DNA of 64,000 nt, taken from NCBI GenBank assembly GCA_020746105.1, contig CM036617.1, forward strand, positions 147,068,578-147,132,577. The letters run 5' to 3'. Origin of the DNA: Trogon surrucura (lineage: Eukaryota > Chordata > Aves > Trogoniformes > Trogonidae). The notes under the pieces were generated by a model. That model had not been told where the DNA came from and did not search any database. It saw only the letters and a program-made list of their open reading frames with translations. A program made the translations under genes and the position numbers. Shown piece after piece: positions 1 through 12,400 of this stretch; positions within the stretch are counted from its first letter, which is position 1, and the number at the start of each line of letters is the position of its first letter.

Positions 1-360
1 TTAGCGGAGGGAAGTCAGAAGTTTCCCATCACAGGCAGGAACATTCGTCCCTCTGTACCCGCCTCGTTAGTGGAGACGAGAGGAGAGAGTTGAGTCTCTC
101 TGAAGCAGCCACCGCTTGAAACAGTCCCCAAAGGGAGCCTCTGAAAAGAGTCACTGCTTCTTTAACCTAATGGGAGACCTTGATAGCAACGAAGGACAGA
201 GCTGCAACTGCTGAGGGAAGAAAAGAATTGAAAACAATTAGCGTGTTGATGTCAGCTTAAAGAGGGTCACCGAGAGATCAGCTTTCCCTGCATCTGTTCT
301 TTAATTAAAAAGAGAAAGGTGGCAGTGTCCACTACCAATTGCTATGGTAACATTTAAATG
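1..360. promoter_or_regulatory. Candidate conserved non-coding regulatory block with RFX X-box-like site
   Basis: No coding frame is credible here. The block mixes short AT-rich homeodomain-like words (ACAATTAG near 234, TTTAATTAAA near 300) with moderate-complexity unique sequence. At about 339-351 it reads TTGCTATGGTAAC, close to the near-palindromic RFX X-box (GTTGCCATGGCAAC type). It directly precedes a CpG-rich stretch. This texture is typical of distal enhancers or alternative promoter flanks in amniotes. That it is conserved is inference; the motif is seen directly. Confidence 0.3.
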
Positions 361-620
361 CCACGCAGCTGGAACTGGCTGCCCGCTCGCTGCGGAGCCG
401 GCTCAGCAGGGAGCAGGGCAGGTACCAGGGGTACACCCCAAAGGGCGGGTGGGGCCCCAGGGCAGCTGCTCCGAGACCCAGGAGGACTTCTTGGCCGGTG
501 CAAAGCGTTGAGCGCGTCTGTGCAGGCACACGTTAACGTACCCCGCATCGCTTTGGCCGGTGGACGGCAAGGGGAGCCTTCTCAGGGTGAAAGAATAGAA
601 ATATCACATCGGGAGAAGGG
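360..620. other. Small CpG-rich stretch
   Basis: CpG dinucleotides are clearly denser than in the flanks (for example CCGCTCGCTGCGGAGCCGG near 382 and GCGTTGAGCGCGTCTG near 505). The open frames across it are a by-product of GC richness and resemble no known protein. It could be a weak CpG island marking an unannotated promoter or enhancer, but no TATA, Inr or first exon can be supported. Confidence 0.35.
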
Positions 621-2659
621 AGGATGAGAGAGGGCAAAAGCGAGGAGGGGTTTTGTTATGTTTCTGCTGTGGCTGCACGCCCGTCACTCTCTGCCAACTC
701 CTGCCTTGCACCAGCATTAGTGCACTAATGCTGCCCCTGCGATGGCTCCTGCTTATCATCTCCATTGCTGATTTCAGTCGCCACAAAAATATTTGCCAAA
801 ACTATTGTTTGGTTTGTTCTAATAATAGTTATTATATTATTCCTTCAATTAATTACAGACAGCTGCACTCATTGCATTTTCTACTTCCTCTTGAAGTATT
901 TCTTGTGTTATCAGCACTGACAAGAGTTTTGCCCACAAAGATGTAGGACTTTTACCCCCCCGCCCCATTCTGGTTACAGTAATTATTTGTGCGATTCCTT
1001 GCATCTTCTTCGAACTGCAGTACTAAAATAACAACACGCAAATGGCCAAAATAATATAATATCACTGCAATTAGAGTAAAAAATGCCTAATACATTTTGC
1101 AAATTAACATACAGTCCTGCAGTCGATACACGATCACGTATTTTATCTTAGAATTAAGAATGTCTAAGTATTTTATTCCTTGAAAACTATTTCTGAACAT
1201 CACTTCTTCTCTCAGCTTGAGACCTCACTGTAGCAGAATCAACTACGCAGGATGTATATCCAAAAGTCTCTGGAGCCCTTACCATTTAGAGCCTAGGGAC
1301 TCAAGGAACACGAAATGAGACTGACAGTATGCCAAGCAAAGATCCTTCCATTCTTCTATTTTCATACACACTTCCAACACCTTGCCTTTTAAATATGACA
1401 ATACATTAACAAGATTATGGGGATGTATATTATCCTATATTATTATGTGAACAAAGCACAAATGATATTGCCTTCAAAAAAGAACCTGTTAAAAGCCCCT
1501 ATTACACCAGGAGCAGAATCACGAACAATCGTGTTAATGACTATGTAAAATATAAGAGACATTTTCAGTTAGGCAATAAAATGTCCTGTTAATATAGATG
1601 TCTTTAATGAAGCATTTTAACTCGTACCTGGCCTCCCTCAGCCTAGATCTCCTGGTCATTTATCTCTGGTGATCCAACTAACTCTTGGATTTAATCCTTG
1701 ATTAGTTCACGTTTCTTGGCTGTGTCTATTGTAACACATCTAGCCAGCAAAATAAATCATTTAACTTTTAGCCTGCACGTGTCACATTATATTTGAAACA
1801 TCTAACCTTCCAAACCAATAAAAGTGCATGAGAAGTTGAAAAATAATATAGTATAACATTTATTTTTGTCTAAAGGGCTGTTGGTGCTTTTCTGACTACA
1901 CACACGTAGGTCCATTAATAGCACCAAGCAAAGCAATTGTATAACTGTAATCCAATGGCGAGGACTTAGCAAAGAATCTCAATGGAGTGAGATGCACAGT
2001 CACACTAAAACAGATTGCTCTTATGCTTCAGGTTCCTTCAAGACTCTCTGCTTAAGGCAACAGAAGAAAGCATAGGGAAGATACACAATGCAACTTCTAT
2101 TTGAACAAATTAGATCAGACTTAAGCTAAAAGCAAGAACAAAAGAGAATCTAGTCCTATTGACATCATCTCGTAAAAGGTCGTGTTTTTACCAAGATTAG
2201 GAATCTAGTAGTTCCACTGAGAAATCATCTAGAGCACGGTAAATAGAAACACAGTAACTCTCTCGGTAGCTCTGGCACTATATATCGGTAAGGTTGACAT
2301 CTTTTTATAAGATAATCCCCTACCCCTATGGCCATCCAGCTGCTGAAGCAGTATGATCTATGAAGCTGATGGGAAAAAAGTTTATACCACTGCTTTTGGC
2401 AGTTTGATCTCCCCACAAATACTGCTTGGAACGACTGAGCGGGTGATGACAGAACGATCACAGAAGAGTTCAGTTATCAAGAGGACACCAATAAAGCCTC
2501 ATACCTATGCACACATTCCTGTTCTTACAGTTCCTTTCCTGTCAAGCCTCCTAAACAACAAATCATTAATACTTTCCTGTCTACAAACTGGTAAATTAAA
2601 AAGACTCTGAATACACATGCACACTCTAAACGCGTGACACCTCACATAAAATTATAACA
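621..2659. other. AT-rich unique DNA, nothing recognised
   Basis: No repeat family, exon-like frame or RNA gene is recognised. The stretch is AT-rich with short A/T runs and stop codons in all frames. The small open frames inside it (up to about 97 codons) have no recognisable motif. Confidence 0.5.
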
Positions 2660-4110
2660 GAGGAATGACTGTACCAGACCAGACCACAGACCTGTTCAGT
2701 TCAGCTCTGTCTTCTGCCTTACGTAGTGCCACAAGAAGATGGTAAAGGGAGAATATTAAAAATGGGGCCATCACAGCGCAGCATTTCCTCAGTATATTCT
2801 TCTGCCCTCCAGCAACTGGTTTTGTTGGTGTCATTGATGGATTTTTCTTCCATGAATTTGTCTAACCCCTTTTTTAACCTATACCAGTGCTGCTTGGTGT
2901 CCATGACATCTGACAGCAGTAAGAGCAACAGTTTAACTACACATTGCAAGTAAAAGCAGTTCCAAACTCTGTGATGTGCTGGATCCTTTTGCTGTTACCT
3001 AGTTCTGTACTACAAGAAAGCGTGAACAAGCATTTCTTATTCGCTTTCTCTGGAGCCACTCAACAATTTGAGAGACTGTTCCTGCAGGCTTAAGGATCTC
3101 AATCTACTCTTCCTCATGTGGAAGTCCGTTTGTATAGCTGATTTTATTTGCCATCCTTTTTTACATCTTTTCTACTCTGGCGATGGGAGGAGAGAGAACA
3201 ACCAGAAAGGAACGCAGTTTTCCATCATGTAGTTGAACCATGGATACAACACTAATGACATAATAATAATAAACAGTGGCATAATACTGTTCTGTTCCTT
3301 TCCTAGTAACTCTTAGCATGCTACTTGTTTTGTTCATTAGTACTAAGCATTGAGCGGACACTCGAGTGATAAGTTAGTTTATATTTCACCACTCTGTACG
3401 CAACATTAGAATTACTTTTTCCCCCATATGCATTACTTCACACTTTATATACACACAGATTTTCACCTGCCATTAATTTTACTCACTAACGTGAGATCCT
3501 TCGCTGCAATCTGTTTTGGTTTCAACTCCTTGAATAACCTATTAGCAGCTGCAACCTTTCCCCCCCCCCCCCCCCCCCCAATTTTCCATTTGCAGATCAT
3601 TTACGATATGTTGAGCAACAGCTATCCTAGCAGCACAGATATCCTATGAGACTACACCACTGGCCTCCTTACACTGTCAAAACTGTCTATTTATTCCTGC
3701 CCTTTGTTTCCTACCCTTTAGCCAATTATTTATGCATAGAGACTCTTACTCCTTATCTCATGACAGCTAAGTTTTTCCAGAAGCCTTTGGTGAGGGACCT
3801 GTTGAATGCCTTTTCAAATCAAAGTGGTTAACACTAGGATCTCTCCTCGACTCCTCTACAGAACTGCAGTAATCTGTGAAACACAGCTTCTGTTAACAGA
3901 AACCACGTTAGCTCTTCTGCAATATAACATATTTATCTTTGTGTTTACTAACCCTATTCTTCGCCTTTGTTTCCTCCAAATGGTCTGTTATGGTGTCTAT
4001 TTCCCATTTGAATTCCTTTAGAGCTCACGGATGAATACTGTCTGGTCCTGGCAATTTGAAACTCCACATTTTGTTGGTTATTCTGTCCTTTCCTACTGAT
4101 ACTAGAAGTT
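2660..4110 (-). mobile_element. Ancient CR1/L3-like LINE copy, about 1.4 kb, antisense
   Basis: Read on the plus strand, the order of phrases follows the antisense of an old amniote CR1/L3-type LINE. It starts near the element's 3' end (the GACCAGACCACAGACCTG block at about 2678), passes the phrase TTTCTTCCATGAATTTGTCT near 2844 and CCTCATGTGGAAG near 3112, then TCATTTACGATATG near 3597. It continues through TTATTCCTGCCCTTTGTTTC near 3690, CATGACAGCTAAG near 3759 and TTTGGTGAGGGACCTGTTGA near 3785, and ends near CTGTCTGGTCCTGGCAATTTG at about 4038. These correspond to the C-terminal reverse-transcriptase part of ORF2 and the 3' region. The copy is full of substitutions and indels, has no usable frame, and contains a 20-C run, so it is much older than the other CR1 copies here. 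Recognition is from memory of the family consensus; the exact subfamily is not certain. Confidence 0.72.
3560..3579. repeat. C homopolymer, 20 nt
   Basis: Twenty consecutive C residues lie inside the old CR1/L3-like copy, immediately before the segment resembling the antisense of the RT domain end. Length is likely polymorphic and also prone to sequencing error. Confidence 0.95.
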
Positions 4111-6924
4111 AAGCCAGATCCTGTGACACAACCCCCACCATTCATTTTCCCAGTAAAGAAGGGTTCTGGCAGACAACATCCAGAGTATTTTCTGTCAGCA
4201 GTACAAGCAGATGTGTTCATACGATCATCCTGTATAGTCTCATCTGGTGCATCCCACACACACTCAGATAAACAGACAAGACCCTCCCCGATACAGACCA
4301 AACCAAATCTGGGTATCCAAAATCAAAGCCTAGACACAAAATTCAAACCTGAAAATTACTTCTGTCTTTCACACAAGCCAAGCACTCTGTATGCAAGATA
4401 CCGGTGTTAGTCAGACAAGCTTAAACCCCTGCAGATCCCAGCTCAGTACTTTGCACCAGCTCTATTTCAAAAAGTTCCTCTGTTTTCAACAGAGCACCTA
4501 CTGCAAAATAACACTGAGCAGACTGTATATTAAAAAAAAACATCCCACGCATATTTATAACTAATTTATTCTTCATTTCTTCTGTGTTGAATAACTAAAT
4601 TACAACAGTGGCTCAGTAACCTCTTTTAGTTTAGGAAAGGGCAGCAGCTTCATTTGAGTAATATTTTAGCCCAATTAGTCCATTAGTCTCCAGTGGAGAC
4701 CAGAGGAGAATGGAAACCAGTGAAACGAGAGTCCTGCAGGGTTCCTTTTAAGTAACAGACCTCTGACTCATCTGATATCATCTGGCAGCCCTCATGATCC
4801 CTTCAAAGATATCTTCTATTTTCCAAGCGTTCCACAGAGACACTAAGCAGGCATTTGCGAGGAAGAGGCAATATATTAACATAGGCCATTCTGGATAAAC
4901 TCTCCATATAAAAGAGTTCCAAACTGTTCACGTGTTGAAGGAGCTTGAAAGTATCGGAGGATGTTGACTCCTACTCTTTCCCAAATCCTACAGAGTGCGG
5001 GTTAGTCTCAAATTAGCACCTTGTCTTTCCACAAGGATATTGCCTGAGCGGACTTACTGTGTGTGCTTCTCCAACTCCAGTTTTGATACATTTAATGAAA
5101 AAGCAGCCAAAATAAAATATGCATTTCCTTATCTGAAAAACAAAAGGATTTTAAACTCTGTTTTGGATTCTTTGCCTTGTAGTATGGAAGTGGCAGCTAC
5201 AAAGGAGCATGAATACAGATATGAAGACTCACGATGAAGAATCCCAAGGACTCTTCTGGTCCTACCTAACTGGCATTCTGAAAGCTGGTGCCTAGTTTCA
5301 ATTAATTACCCCTTAAACGCACAGAGAGAGAGAGTCTCCAAGAAAACGGGCATCTAAGATAGGCAGGAAAAACTGTTCACAAATGCATCTGTATCTATTC
5401 ACGATAAAACAAGTTTAAATGATTAGCTTAGCTCAAGCACCTAAAAGAGAAGTTGCTAGATCAACGGGAGATGAGTCTCACCTGGCAAGTGACAACTGAC
5501 ATGTAGGCAGCACCCTAGAACATCTCATTTCTGTCACCTCACAGCACCAAAACCACGAGACCAATAATATTTTCTCATCACACAGGACAGAATTCAAAGT
5601 CCCCGGAAGCTGAGGAAAAGAGGTGTCTCATTCTCAGCAAGACTGATTGTAGCATCTTCACCAACCCCAAACACTTTATGGAAAAAACTCCTGCATCTCA
5701 AGTCATCTAGACCAAGAACGCAACCTTAAACCGGCATGTGCAGGCATGTGTAGTACAGGGCCTCACCCATGGCTGCTGGTTTAGTACTCCAGCAATGCCC
5801 TTTATTCTTTTATCACTTCTGAAAGAACATTGTCTCTGTATGCATCAGACTGTAGCCACAACTACATCACTACCAGTGCCGAACTGATGAATTCAAGGCT
5901 TGCTCGAATATGCATGCTCGTTCAGCACAGTGACTGAAGACAGCACAGGGTTGCTCTTCGTTTCTGTGCTGCCATTCAAGTTAGATGTGCAGAGCTTAAA
6001 TGAGCAGTCACTGGCAAAAGACTGCATTTCACAATAGGAATGAATTTTCAGTTGGTCTCGTGTTTCATATATATAGTTTAATACCATGGCATATCTTTTC
6101 ATCTGAACAAATGCAAAGTCTTTTGCAAATATATACAGCGCATATACAACCACTGAAATAAAACTCTCAGCTAGTATAAGGAAGAAGAACAGTTAGTCTC
6201 CCAAATAAAAATCATTGTTGCTAAAATAAAATATCAAGCAGTCTGGTGTTAATGCATGAAAGACTGGACACCAATTTTATAACTCATCCAGAAGAAAAGC
6301 TAGTTATAAACTGCATGATACCCAATTTATCTGTCTCACAGGGGTGAAAAGCTAAGCCTATTCTGCTGGGATTTGAGTCTAGGATTTTCATTGTGAGTTT
6401 ATTTATCACTCACAAATAGCATTTTTACCACATTTTTTAAAAATTTCTTTTCTTATGTTGTTGTTTGGCATTGCAAGCAACAAGATAAAGAGCAATTCTA
6501 CAAACAAAATCATCATTGTAACTTCTTTTTAGGTATTCACAAGCCTGTTACTGTATGTGAAGTTTCTTCCCCAGTTTTCTGACTTTAGGTGACAGCATGA
6601 GAGAAAGGAAACAGCCTTCATCTCCCTTTGGGCTAACAGTTACTGAATAGCAGCTTTAAAAAACAGAAACTCTAATCTAGCTCTAGTCATCAGCCAGCAA
6701 GTGTAGGGACACCTAAAGTTCCTCCACACAACAGAATTGTTGCTCATTTTACTGACAGATACATATGTAGAAAGGACAGCTTCAATGTGAATTTCTTGAC
6801 CCAAATCTCACTGAAGTTAAAAAAGCTGCGCCTGCCTCTGCTACTTGTATTGGCATAGAGAACCTGTTGTTTTACCATTTTGAAAATAAGATTTTCTCCT
6901 TCTATGTCTTATCCTAAAGAAATG
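4111..6924. other. Unique DNA, nothing recognised
   Basis: No gene, RNA or repeat family could be identified. Open frames are short (up to about 95 codons) and have no family signature. An (AG)n run of about six units lies near 5321. The TATA-like words near 6068 have no supporting promoter context. Confidence 0.45.
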
Positions 6925-7045
6925 CAAAGCACTTTGCAGCACTTTACATAATGATGTGTAAGTTATCATTTCACCAACATGCTGAGAGGATGCTGCTCTT
7001 TACCACAGCACTGATATACAAGACAGGAAGAAAGAGGTAACCTTT
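6925..7045 (-). repeat. MIR/CORE-SINE-like fragment, antisense
   Basis: The segment starts with GCAAAGCACTTTGCAGCACTT and continues through a diverged equivalent of the MIR block where a count of bases is followed by an AT-rich 'gtaagttatcatttcacc' part and 'acaagacaggaagaaagagg'. The order matches the antisense of MIR-type SINEs used across amniotes (AAAGCACTTTAC, then CATTTTACAGATGAGGAAAC, then AGAGG). It is heavily diverged, so subfamily assignment is not possible by eye. Confidence 0.45.
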
Positions 7046-7879
7046 TATTGTAGACAGCATACTTGGGGTATACATATTACAACCTGGAAATTAAGTTAGA
7101 ACGCTAAAATTTGTAACAGAGACCACAAAAGCTGTAATGACCACAAGTAGAATAACTAAGAAAATCTACTGTTCATTTGTATACAACTTGTATTAATACT
7201 TAAATTATTTAACAATAACCTTCTCATTTGTTTAGTGGCATATGCCAGTAAGCACAACCTACAGAAAAACTTTTTTCGGTATTCTTTGTAGAGTTGCAGA
7301 AAGCTATCATATATATTTTTTCTTATTACAAAAGATTGTTTAATATGTTAATTTATTTCTACTTTTTTTTTTTAATTATTATTCCATAAAGAGTTTTATC
7401 TTTCCTCTCAGGAAAACCTAGATGTCTGCTGCACAACATGAATACTGGGCAACAGATACTTTCAGTTCATCTGAAAGCCTGTCAATAATGAAACCTCATG
7501 CCTATATTGGTAACACCCTTGGCCAGTGCTGGTCAGTATCTCAGGGGATGTGGGGTAGGGCTCCTAGCTCCCCCCAAGTATATCTTGTGCTTTATGGCAA
7601 TACGTAACTGGACAAGACAATAGCAGCATGCTCTGATGAAGTCGGACATACATAACTTAGATTATTTCCCTTTGCACACGCAGAACAGAAGTAAATAAAA
7701 GGAAGAGAGATTGGCTGAAAAACAGCCATAAAAGCCACGACTGCTTTTCATGCAACCTTCTGTATTTCCATGGGGGTCTGCAGTGCACTTGACAGGAACA
7801 CCGAAATGAAATCTGACCCCACAGGAACACGGGAGTCCTCACGGGCAAGCAGAGATAATGACCCAACCTGCGCATTAGG
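7046..7879. other. AT-rich unique DNA
   Basis: No feature is supported. It holds a T-rich low-complexity patch near 7360-7380 and two open frames of about 60-70 codons (7422-7607 plus, 7657-7875 minus) with no recognisable protein motif. Confidence 0.45.
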
Positions 7880-8240
7880 TCGGCATTAGACGCAGAAGAA
7901 TACGCTGGTTAAAAGAGGTGAGCAGGCATATGCACATGCACATTAAGACACACGAATCCGTATATCAATAAGGTTTTTAAAATCAGATTAATTTCTGCAC
8001 AATTAACAAGGCTGTTGAAAGATCTGCTTTACAGCTGCTGCCGCTGCCAGGAGATGATGACAACTGAGGAAATGAAAATCAAAGGAGGAAACAATTACAA
8101 CAATACTCGCTGAAACTATTTAGAGTTCTCTTAATAAGTGAGAGAAACAAGTAATTGAAAGAATGTATTTTATTGCTGATTAAGATAATAGTTAATTTAG
8201 GTCTTATTTTTAAAAAGAGAACAAATTAACAAATCAGTTC
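7880..8240. promoter_or_regulatory. Candidate conserved non-coding enhancer with TCF and SOX-like sites
   Basis: The segment has no coding potential but carries a dense set of developmental-factor words: CAGCTG E-box at 8032-8037, ATCAAAG (TCF/LEF core) at 8078-8084, and two AACAAT words (SOX core) at 8090-8095 and 8099-8104. AATTAAC and TAATTGAAAG-type homeodomain words flank them. Its moderate-complexity, repeat-free texture resembles deeply conserved vertebrate enhancers. The motifs are seen; conservation and activity are inferred. Confidence 0.35.
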
Positions 8241-10519
8241 TTTCATTCGAGTGCAAGTGAGAGCTCAGTGCATTCTCCTCATCGTATCTCACAGCCTGGA
8301 GATTTGGAGGGTGGGCGCAGGGAGCGAGCAAAGATGAGAAGGAGGTAGGTCACGTTCAGGGCAAAGGGCCAGCTGACAAGAGTGAGGTGCCAAAAGACAA
8401 TTATATATAAAATATTAACGCTTACTCATTTAAATTTAGAAGCACAACGGTAACCATGCCTTGCTTTTCTACACATCAAGTTATACTAGTCTTCTCGTGT
8501 TCTGCAAGTGTCATAAAAATGGTAATGCCAAACATTTTTCAGCCCAATACCTAAACCTATAGAATAAGGGGAGTTTTCAAAATGAAATGTTATATATGTT
8601 TTATAAGCAGAAACATTGACAGTATCTACTTTAAACAACAACAAAAAAATCCATATATGCTTTTCCTTTAAGATTTTAATGCCATCGTGTCATCTTTCTA
8701 CAGATTATATTTAAGAGAGAAGGAAACGTAAAACAGTTAGAAAAATAATTTAGCCGTAACTGCTATTTCTGAAATGAAGTGGGGTAACCCAGCTAGTTGC
8801 CAGATTGCAAGAACAGGGGCCACCGCAAATTTTCTCTTATATTTCAGATCCTGTCCCCGTATCTTTTTCCTTTTCTGAATGATGAAATAAAATAAAAGCT
8901 GAAATGTAAACAGGATATGACAACACTTTCAGTTTTGATACAGAAAGGTAGGATTAATAAAAAAGTTGAGGATGGGCTTTTAAACAGTATGTTATAACCT
9001 GATAGTGTTTTGAAAAACTCAGACATATAAAAGTTAATCACAAAAACGCTGGAAAGCTTGCCTTTGAAGGTGAAGGCAGCAAAAAATTACAGAAGATCAG
9101 AGTTTGGAGGGAAGGGTAGAAAGAATTGTAAAAGGGTTAAAATAACTAAGTTTAAGAAAGTGCATGACAACCTTTCTCAAAGATCTGATCTGCGCTAACA
9201 AAACCATATCCTACGCTTTTGATGAGACACTCACAAATGATTTAGCAAGAGGTGCTTTTGAATTATACCAGTGCTTTTTGGCAATAAAATGTCTCTTTTT
9301 GAGTTTTCATTTGTATCCGCCCTAAGCTGAAAACATCTTTGCTAGAAAATAAGATGGAAATAAGCAAAACCAGGTTGAAGGTACTTTTAAAGCAAAATTT
9401 CCCTAAAAAGGAATTTATTGCAAATGTTAGCAAAAATTGATTAAAATAAATTTAGGAAATACTAAATCTAAACAATCAAACATAATGCAAAAGAGACTCC
9501 AGATTTTAAGCTAAATCAAGCAGCAAGCCATGGATTTCAATAGAGCTATGAAGCTTATAAAGGCCAAAGTTCTACCTTTACCTTCTGCTAAAATTCAGAG
9601 AGTTCACTGCTTTTTTTTTGGTATGTTTTAAAATAGCTGCTTTAGGATATATAAATGCCTGTCTTAAGCTGCATGTTAATTAAATACAGTCTGTCTTTGA
9701 CATATAAGCTTCAGTCAGTTTACAATTAATTGCTCTGAGGTCTGTTCTCCAGTCTCTGTTAGCTGGTGTATTCCAAGCCTGAGGTCCCATCATGCTCTGT
9801 AAAACGGCATGATCCACAAGAGTCCCTTTGCACCCTACAGAGGTGCAAAATTTACCCTCCTCAGGGAAAACAGTGATGATTTTGCTGGTTGTTGGCAATT
9901 TTAAAAATAAAATGATTTTTTTATTTTTTATTTTTTTTCTCAAGAGTAGGGAGTTTCTGCATGGTGGGGAGGAAGACTGGGGAATCTTACCGGATCTTCA
10001 ACGACAAAAACTGATGGCAGCCCCGCTGAAGTCCTAATTCACATCGGCATTGAAGAGCTGTGATTTCGAAGGAAAGCAGCACATTCTCCCCTCTATGTTC
10101 TATGTCAACAACATCAAATCCCAAATCCAAAACTCTGTGGCATTAGCAGCGAAGCTTTTGGCCACCCTGAATCTGTCCCCAAGCTGTTACTATGTAGACT
10201 CGTCAAGAAATATCTTTTGTCTTGAAGAAATACACATCTGACTAATATTCAGGTTCCACCTCTGAAACCAAATGCTCATGCACAGCACTGCTTCAGTTTC
10301 CCCTCTGCCAGGTAGCCAAGAAAGAGGTAGGTATGTGATGCAGGAATACCTACACTGTGGCATCTACCCAGAGGGGAAAATGTCTTTTAGGCATGTAAAA
10401 ATATTGCTGCATCTCACTCACTTTCTGGCAATATCCCTAAACCTTCCCCTTTACTTCATACGACTGTTAAGTTTGAAATTCCATTTCAGTTTGAAAACAA
10501 CACAAAACTAACAGGGACT
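8241..10519. other. AT-rich unique DNA, nothing recognised
   Basis: Mostly A/T-rich unique sequence with short poly-T/poly-A patches (near 9611 and 9919-9940). Short open frames such as 9680-9943 (minus) and 9828-10037 (plus) overlap one another on opposite strands and carry no recognised domain. Confidence 0.45.
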
Positions 10520-10565
10520 GGCTCCCACTGAAGTCAGTGGAGAGATTTCATTGGACTTAAGAAGG
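10515..10565. repeat. Fragment of an unclassified ancient amniote interspersed repeat
   Basis: Contains the perfect inverted repeat CCACTGAAGTCAGTGG at 10525-10540 followed by a second 'ttggacttaagaaggactt' block. This resembles a family, abundant in bird, turtle and crocodile genomes, built around CCATTGAAGTCAATGG. Related pieces occur near 19.4 and 57.6 kb. I do not give a family name because I cannot verify it. Confidence 0.4.
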
Positions 10566-11930
10566 ACTTCAATTAGAATGAAGGATGCTCACGGTAAGTG
10601 AACATGGAAATAAGACATAAGAGAATATGTACATAAGACAGACAAGACAAGCATAACCCGACCATACACCAAAACCAGTACCCTTTGAGGAAATTACCTA
10701 TTTGGAGTAAAGAAAATCTGGGCATGAAATCATCACGAACAAGTCAAAACGACAAAGCACCAGCAAGACACAAACGCTGCATACAAGGGCAAGAGAGTCT
10801 AAAAAACCATTATAAAAATGTTTGTATGTGGGGGTTCTCCACCTGCTGCAACTTTGTCTGCCAGCACAACCAGGATGGGAGCTCCCCGCATGCCAGCACC
10901 AGTGCAGTCCCGACAGCACGACAGGTCCTCCGGCCTGAAAGCAACGCTTGTTTTCATGTGACTCTGGTGTATCATTTGTGAAATACTGAGTTACCGTCCA
11001 GGCTGCTGCCCACAGGGACCATCAGAGCTCCCACTGCATGTCTGCCCAGCGTGGGGATGTTGGCCAGAGGTCTGCGTTCACAGGGAGCAGCCACTGAACA
11101 CACACAAGGGGCCACTGGCTGTCCCCAGCCCAAAATCAGCCTTTAGCTGGTACAGGACACAGCTGAGGCATGCGAAATAAAATAGATATATATAGATAGC
11201 TATCTGTATACATACATACACACCCCAATTCGGATAAATGTCACAGTTATGGCTGCATAACAACCTCTTGTTTTTCCCAGTTCTCTGCCTCTGTTCAGCC
11301 TAAGACGGGTCTTTATCAATTTAAGATAAATCTGCATGGAGCAGTCACAGAAGTGAGCTGTATTTGATTTAGGCTTTCTGATTTTAAACTGGTTTTGATC
11401 ACTTTGTGCAGTTTTCTGCCATCAACAAGACCCACCTTGCCACGGAGCACAGTTAGATGTGTATTGGTGTGCCACCACCGGGCCTAACAAAGAAATCATG
11501 AAAGCTCCCGCTCATTATACTGCAAGAAATGTTGCCCCAGGAAAGAAATTGTGAGCCATGGAAGATGTCGGTATACACCAATGCTTTTGTCAGGTCAAGA
11601 CAATCAAGTAAAATAATTAGCAGCAAGATACTGGATCTTCCAGCTCTCGGGAAGCGGTGAGGTTCTGCACGTTGCACTCCCCAGAGAGGCTGCAATTGTC
11701 AGGCACAAAGAAATTAGGAATCACGAAAAAAAAAAGAGAAGAACATGAAGGATTTCTTTCAAAAATTTTGTACCAGATAATTGTTTTATTAATTGTGAAA
11801 TGAGAAGATATATTAAGCACTGCACAGCTCGGGAGTGAGAAATTCAAGAGTATCTTCCGTACTTAGGGAGATAAAGAGGAGACAACTACGGTGTGAAATC
11901 AGGAGGAATAAGAAACTGGCTTCCCCTTTT
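10566..11930. other. Unique DNA with a GC-richer patch, nothing recognised
   Basis: Bases about 10840-11170 are GC-richer than the flanks and contain overlapping open frames (98 codons plus, 73 codons minus) without recognisable motifs. No splice-site-bounded exon could be argued for. The rest is ordinary AT-rich sequence. Confidence 0.4.
11183..11223. repeat. Degenerate TAGA/TACA tetranucleotide tract with short palindrome
   Basis: A low-complexity run of TAGATA, then CATACATACA units, containing the perfect 12-base palindrome AGATAGCTATCT at 11194-11205. This is a decayed microsatellite. Confidence 0.75.
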
Positions 11931-12400
11931 AAGAGCAGCATCAATTAAACCCAGGGGAGGCGGGTGCAGTTTACTAGTTAATTAGTCCAGGGATGTGGTC
12001 CTTTCATGTGTAATTCAGAACAGGAACACCTGGTGTGCGGCACTTCAAAGCACGGGGGAGGAAAAAAAGCCAAACAATGCAGGATAGGTCACAAAAGAAA
12101 GCAACAGCACAAGAACAAAAACTGTTTATATCTGACCTTCACCCTGCTGTAAATAAAGCAAGACAGTAGGGCCCCCTCCTCCCCGCCCGGGGAGAACAAA
12201 CAGCTCTGGGCTCACTGGGGGAGTCGCAAAAAGAAGAGACTGAGAGGGAGAAGAGAGAGGCATGGTGGTAACTAATTGTTTTACAACCTAATTAAAAGGA
12301 AAACAGACAGCAAGATATAGATAGGGATATAATGATTTTAATCACGTTCTGATATGCAGAACCAAAAAAGATGGAGAAGGGAAACGCGATCGGGGCAGCG
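11931..12400. promoter_or_regulatory. Candidate conserved non-coding region with homeodomain-like words
   Basis: Contains clustered TAATTAG/AATTAG-type words (TTAATTAGTC near 11980, CTAATTGTTTTACAACC near 12273, CCTAATTAAAAGG near 12287, ATAATGATTTTAATCACG near 12331) in repeat-free sequence with no coding frame. A short GC block (CCTCCCCGCCCGGGG near 12180) lies in the middle. The pattern suggests a distal regulatory element, but only comparative alignment could confirm this. Confidence 0.25.
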
